This document shows positions 62,246 through 64,000 of a DNA stretch of 64,000 nucleotides, one piece after another (position 1 is the stretch's first letter; every line of letters begins with the position of its first letter). Under the pieces are notes generated by a model, which ran no database searches, had not been told where the DNA came from, and worked only from the letters and a program-made list of their open reading frames with translations. This stretch comes from Streptomyces sp. SN-593 (GTDB lineage: Bacteria > Actinomycetota > Actinomycetes > Streptomycetales > Streptomycetaceae), in the NCBI RefSeq assembly GCF_016756395.1, contig NZ_AP018365.1, positions 3,075,001 to 3,139,000 of the forward strand, read 5' to 3'. The position numbers and the translations under genes were made by a program.

Positions 62246-63109
62246 TCACTCCAGGAACACCCCGCGGGCCGCGGCATGCGCGTCGAACTCCTCCAGTCGC
62301 GCCTGCGCGTCCGGCAGGTCGTCGCACATCGACTCCAGCAGCACCCGGCCCAGCAGCATCGGCGCGCACGCGGTGTCGAAGGCCAGCCCGGTGCCCACGG
62401 CCGCGGGCAGCAGCAGGTCGCTGTGCGCGGCGACCGGCGCGAACGCGCTGTCCGCGACGGTCACCACCGTCAGCCCGGCCTCCCGCGCGGAGCGGAGCGC
62501 GTCGGCCACCTCGCGCGGGTGCCGGGGCAGCGCGAAGCACAGCAGCGCGCTCGCGCCCGCGCGGACCGCCGCGTCGATCCGGTCCGCCAGCATGGTGCCG
62601 CCCTCGTCGAGCAGCCGCACGTCAGGGTGCACCTTCGCCGCGAAGTAGGCGAAGCCGCGGGCCTGGGCGCCGGCCGCGCGCAGCCCCAGTACCGGCAGCG
62701 GCCTGGACGCGGCCAGCAGCGCTCCGGCCCTGGCCACCGGCCCGGGATCGGCGAGCAGGTCGGCCAGGTGGCGCAGGTTCTCGATCTCGGCGTGCACCGC
62801 CTGCTGGTACGCGTTGTACGTGCTCGCCCCGGCCTGGTCGGGGGCCGGGGCCACCTCGCGCAGGTGCCTGCGCAGCGCCGGGTAGCCGTCGAAGCCCAGG
62901 GCGACCGCGAACCGGGTCACGGAGGGCTGGCTGACGCCGGCGAGCTCGGCCACCTCCACGCTGGACAGGAACGGCGCCTCGTCGGCCTTGCGCACCAGGC
63001 AGTGCGCGATCCGCCGCTGGGTCGGGGTCAGCCGGTGCGCCTCGAAGAGTTTCAGCAGCCGCGCGGAGGAGTTCCCCGCGCCGGCCCCCGGGCCCGTACC
63101 GCCGTTCAT
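62246..63109 (-). CDS. MurR/RpiR-family transcriptional regulator
   Basis: 287 residues. The N-terminal helix-turn-helix (about 17-77) reads KLFEAHRLTPTQRRIAHCLVR, LSSVEVAELAGVSQPSVTRFAVALGFDGYPALRRHL. The C-terminal SIS domain (about 120-260) has VARAGALLAASRPLPVLGLRAAG, ALLCFALPRHPREVADALRSA and GLTVVTVADS, which usually binds a phosphosugar or related ligand. Lying 3' to the hut genes, it is a candidate regulator of them, although RpiR proteins can act on many pathways. ATG at 63109 follows GAGGCGG. Confidence 0.9.
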   Translation of the reverse strand: MNGGTGPGAGAGNSSARLLKLFEAHRLTPTQRRIAHCLVRKADEAPFLSSVEVAELAGVSQPSVTRFAVALGFDGYPALRRHLREVAPAPDQAGASTYNAYQQAVHAEIENLRHLADLLADPGPVARAGALLAASRPLPVLGLRAAGAQARGFAYFAAKVHPDVRLLDEGGTMLADRIDAAVRAGASALLCFALPRHPREVADALRSAREAGLTVVTVADSAFAPVAAHSDLLLPAAVGTGLAFDTACAPMLLGRVLLESMCDDLPDAQARLEEFDAHAAARGVFLE

Positions 63110-63301
63110 CGCCGCCTCGTCCCCGTCCTGTCCGCGCCTGCGCCGCCGGCCGCGAGGGGGCGGCCGTTATTCATCGGAACACGACTCTGCATGAGAATAT
63201 GCAGCCGGGCAAGACGCCCGCCCCAGGCCCCGCGGCCCACCGTGCGCCCCGGCCCGCCGCGCATCGTGCGACCCGGGCGCGCGGGCCCGCCGGGAGAAGC
63301 A

Positions 63302-63339
63302 CGAAGGGGCCGGGCGGGGGTGCCCGTCCGGCCCCTTCG
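63302..63339. terminator. Terminator of the MMPL gene at the right edge
   Basis: A 16-bp stem with one G-U pair (63302-63317 with 63324-63339) and a 6-nt loop, starting 18 nt beyond the MMPL stop on the minus strand. Confidence 0.8.
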
Positions 63340-63356
63340 GGGGGTCCGCCGGCTGG

Positions 63357-64000
63357 CTAGCGCCGGCCGGTCCCGTCGAGCTGCTGCGTGCCGCTGCCCG
63401 AGGCGACCGCGTGGGCACCCTCGTCGGCGCCGCGGTCCGCGTGGCCGGGCCACCACGCGGCGTGCCCGATCAGCGCGGTGAGGCTCGGCGTGAAGAACAT
63501 CGCCATCACGAACGCCGCGACCACGATGCCGAAGGCGATCGCGAAGCCCATCTCGGTGAGGAAGGAGTTGCCGGACAGCATCAGCGTGGCGAAGGTCGCC
63601 GCCAGGATGAACCCGGCGGAGGCGATCGTCGGACCGGCGTGCCGCAGCGCCTCCGCGGCGGCCTCCCGCGGGGAGCGGCCCTCACGGGCCTCCTCCCTGA
63701 GCCGGGCGATCATCAGGATGTTGTAGTCCGTGCCGATCGCCACCACGAACAGGTACATGATGATCGGCAGCATGAAGATCAGCCCGCTGCCGCGGCCGAA
63801 GATCAGCACGGTGGCGCCGAGCGTCGCCCCGAACCCGAGGGCCACCGAGGCGATCAGGTACCAGGGGGCCACCACGCTTCGCAGCAGCAGCCCCAGGATC
63901 ACCATGATCAGGATCGCGGCCACCGGGAAGACCGTGCGGTAGTCGTGGTTCACGGCCGCGTTGATGTCCCGGTAGATCGAGGACGTGCCGCCGACCACCG
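63357..64000 (-). CDS. MMPL-family (RND) transporter, C-terminal part (runs off right edge)
   Basis: The last 214 or so residues of a second MMPL exporter. It shows the start of the final membrane domain, VFPVAAILIMVILGLLLRSVVAPWYLIASVALGFG, then YLFVVAIGTDYNILMIARLREEAREG (the MMPL/RND acidic motif), AGPTIASAGFILAATFATLML, and a terminal helix with a short polar tail. It is distinct from the MMPL at 48917-51157 (IGTDYNILMIARL here, LSSDYEVFVVSRI there). Truncation is due to the window edge. A strong terminator follows the stop. Confidence 0.92.
   Translation of the reverse strand, partial: VVGGTSSIYRDINAAVNHDYRTVFPVAAILIMVILGLLLRSVVAPWYLIASVALGFGATLGATVLIFGRGSGLIFMLPIIMYLFVVAIGTDYNILMIARLREEAREGRSPREAAAEALRHAGPTIASAGFILAATFATLMLSGNSFLTEMGFAIAFGIVVAAFVMAMFFTPSLTALIGHAAWWPGHADRGADEGAHAVASGSGTQQLDGTGRR

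Noticed and set aside
1..64000. CRISPR arrays, tRNA or rRNA genes, transposases, integrases, antibiotic gene clusters
   Set aside because: None seen: no regular repeat-spacer array, no cloverleaf with a T-arm motif, no mobile-element proteins, no large synthases.

Overview
The window is a piece of a high-GC actinobacterial chromosome. Strong third-position G/C bias, WhiB, coenzyme F420 genes, many LCP (LytR-CpsA-Psr) proteins, LAXTG sortase substrates and numerous leaderless promoters all point to Streptomyces or a close relative (Streptomycetaceae). It looks like ordinary core chromosome: I see no phage, insertion sequence, CRISPR array, tRNA or rRNA gene.

Layout. (1) 1-13830, nearly all on the minus strand: ahcY (cut by the left edge), a cation-diffusion transporter, manA, a SIS-domain sugar isomerase-like gene, a Trm112-type small protein, manB, a DUF3499 gene, a plus-strand zincin-like gene, a DUF5719 lipoprotein-like gene, a giant glycosyltransferase-membrane protein, and whiB. 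(2) 14507-18394: a cysteine dioxygenase, the F420 genes fbiA-fbiB (ATGA overlap) and an AlkA-type DNA glycosylase. (3) 18635-37679: an envelope-polymer region with a nucleotidyltransferase for NDP-sugars, TIGR03089, six LCP-family genes, a GT2 glycosyltransferase, an acyl-CoA thioesterase, a small membrane protein, a sortase substrate, an acyl-CoA dehydrogenase and a UDP-glucose dehydrogenase-like gene. (4) 37864-45283: a CGNR regulator/VOC pair around an operator-like array, a two-component system, GtrA, purK-purE and a dipeptidase. (5) 45636-47786: an STAS/anti-sigma kinase pair divergent from a SigB-family sigma factor. (6) 47860-52020: HxlR/DoxX and MMPL/TetR divergent pairs. (7) 52085-63109: a histidine utilisation cluster (hutU, an M20 amidohydrolase, hutF, hutI), a divergent fold-III decarboxylase, a membrane protein, a second sortase substrate and a MurR/RpiR regulator. 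A second MMPL gene is cut by the right edge.

How it fits together. ManA, ManB and the nucleotidyltransferase lead towards NDP-mannose-type donors; the dehydrogenase would give a uronate donor; GT2, GtrA and the large glycosyltransferase would assemble polymers; the LCP proteins would attach them to peptidoglycan. Gene order from manA to purE closely follows the Mycobacterium tuberculosis manA-whiB2-fbiAB-LCP-fadE25-purEK neighbourhood (recalled, not searched).

Most interesting signals: an LCP expansion containing one member with its catalytic residues replaced; an M20 hydrolase embedded in the hut operon where N-formylglutamate deformylase is otherwise missing; a GTTACCGG operator-like array between a CGNR regulator and a VOC gene; an inverted repeat lying on the hut promoter; a zincin without its second histidine; and a run of ten genes with a -10 hexamer 6-8 nt before the start codon.
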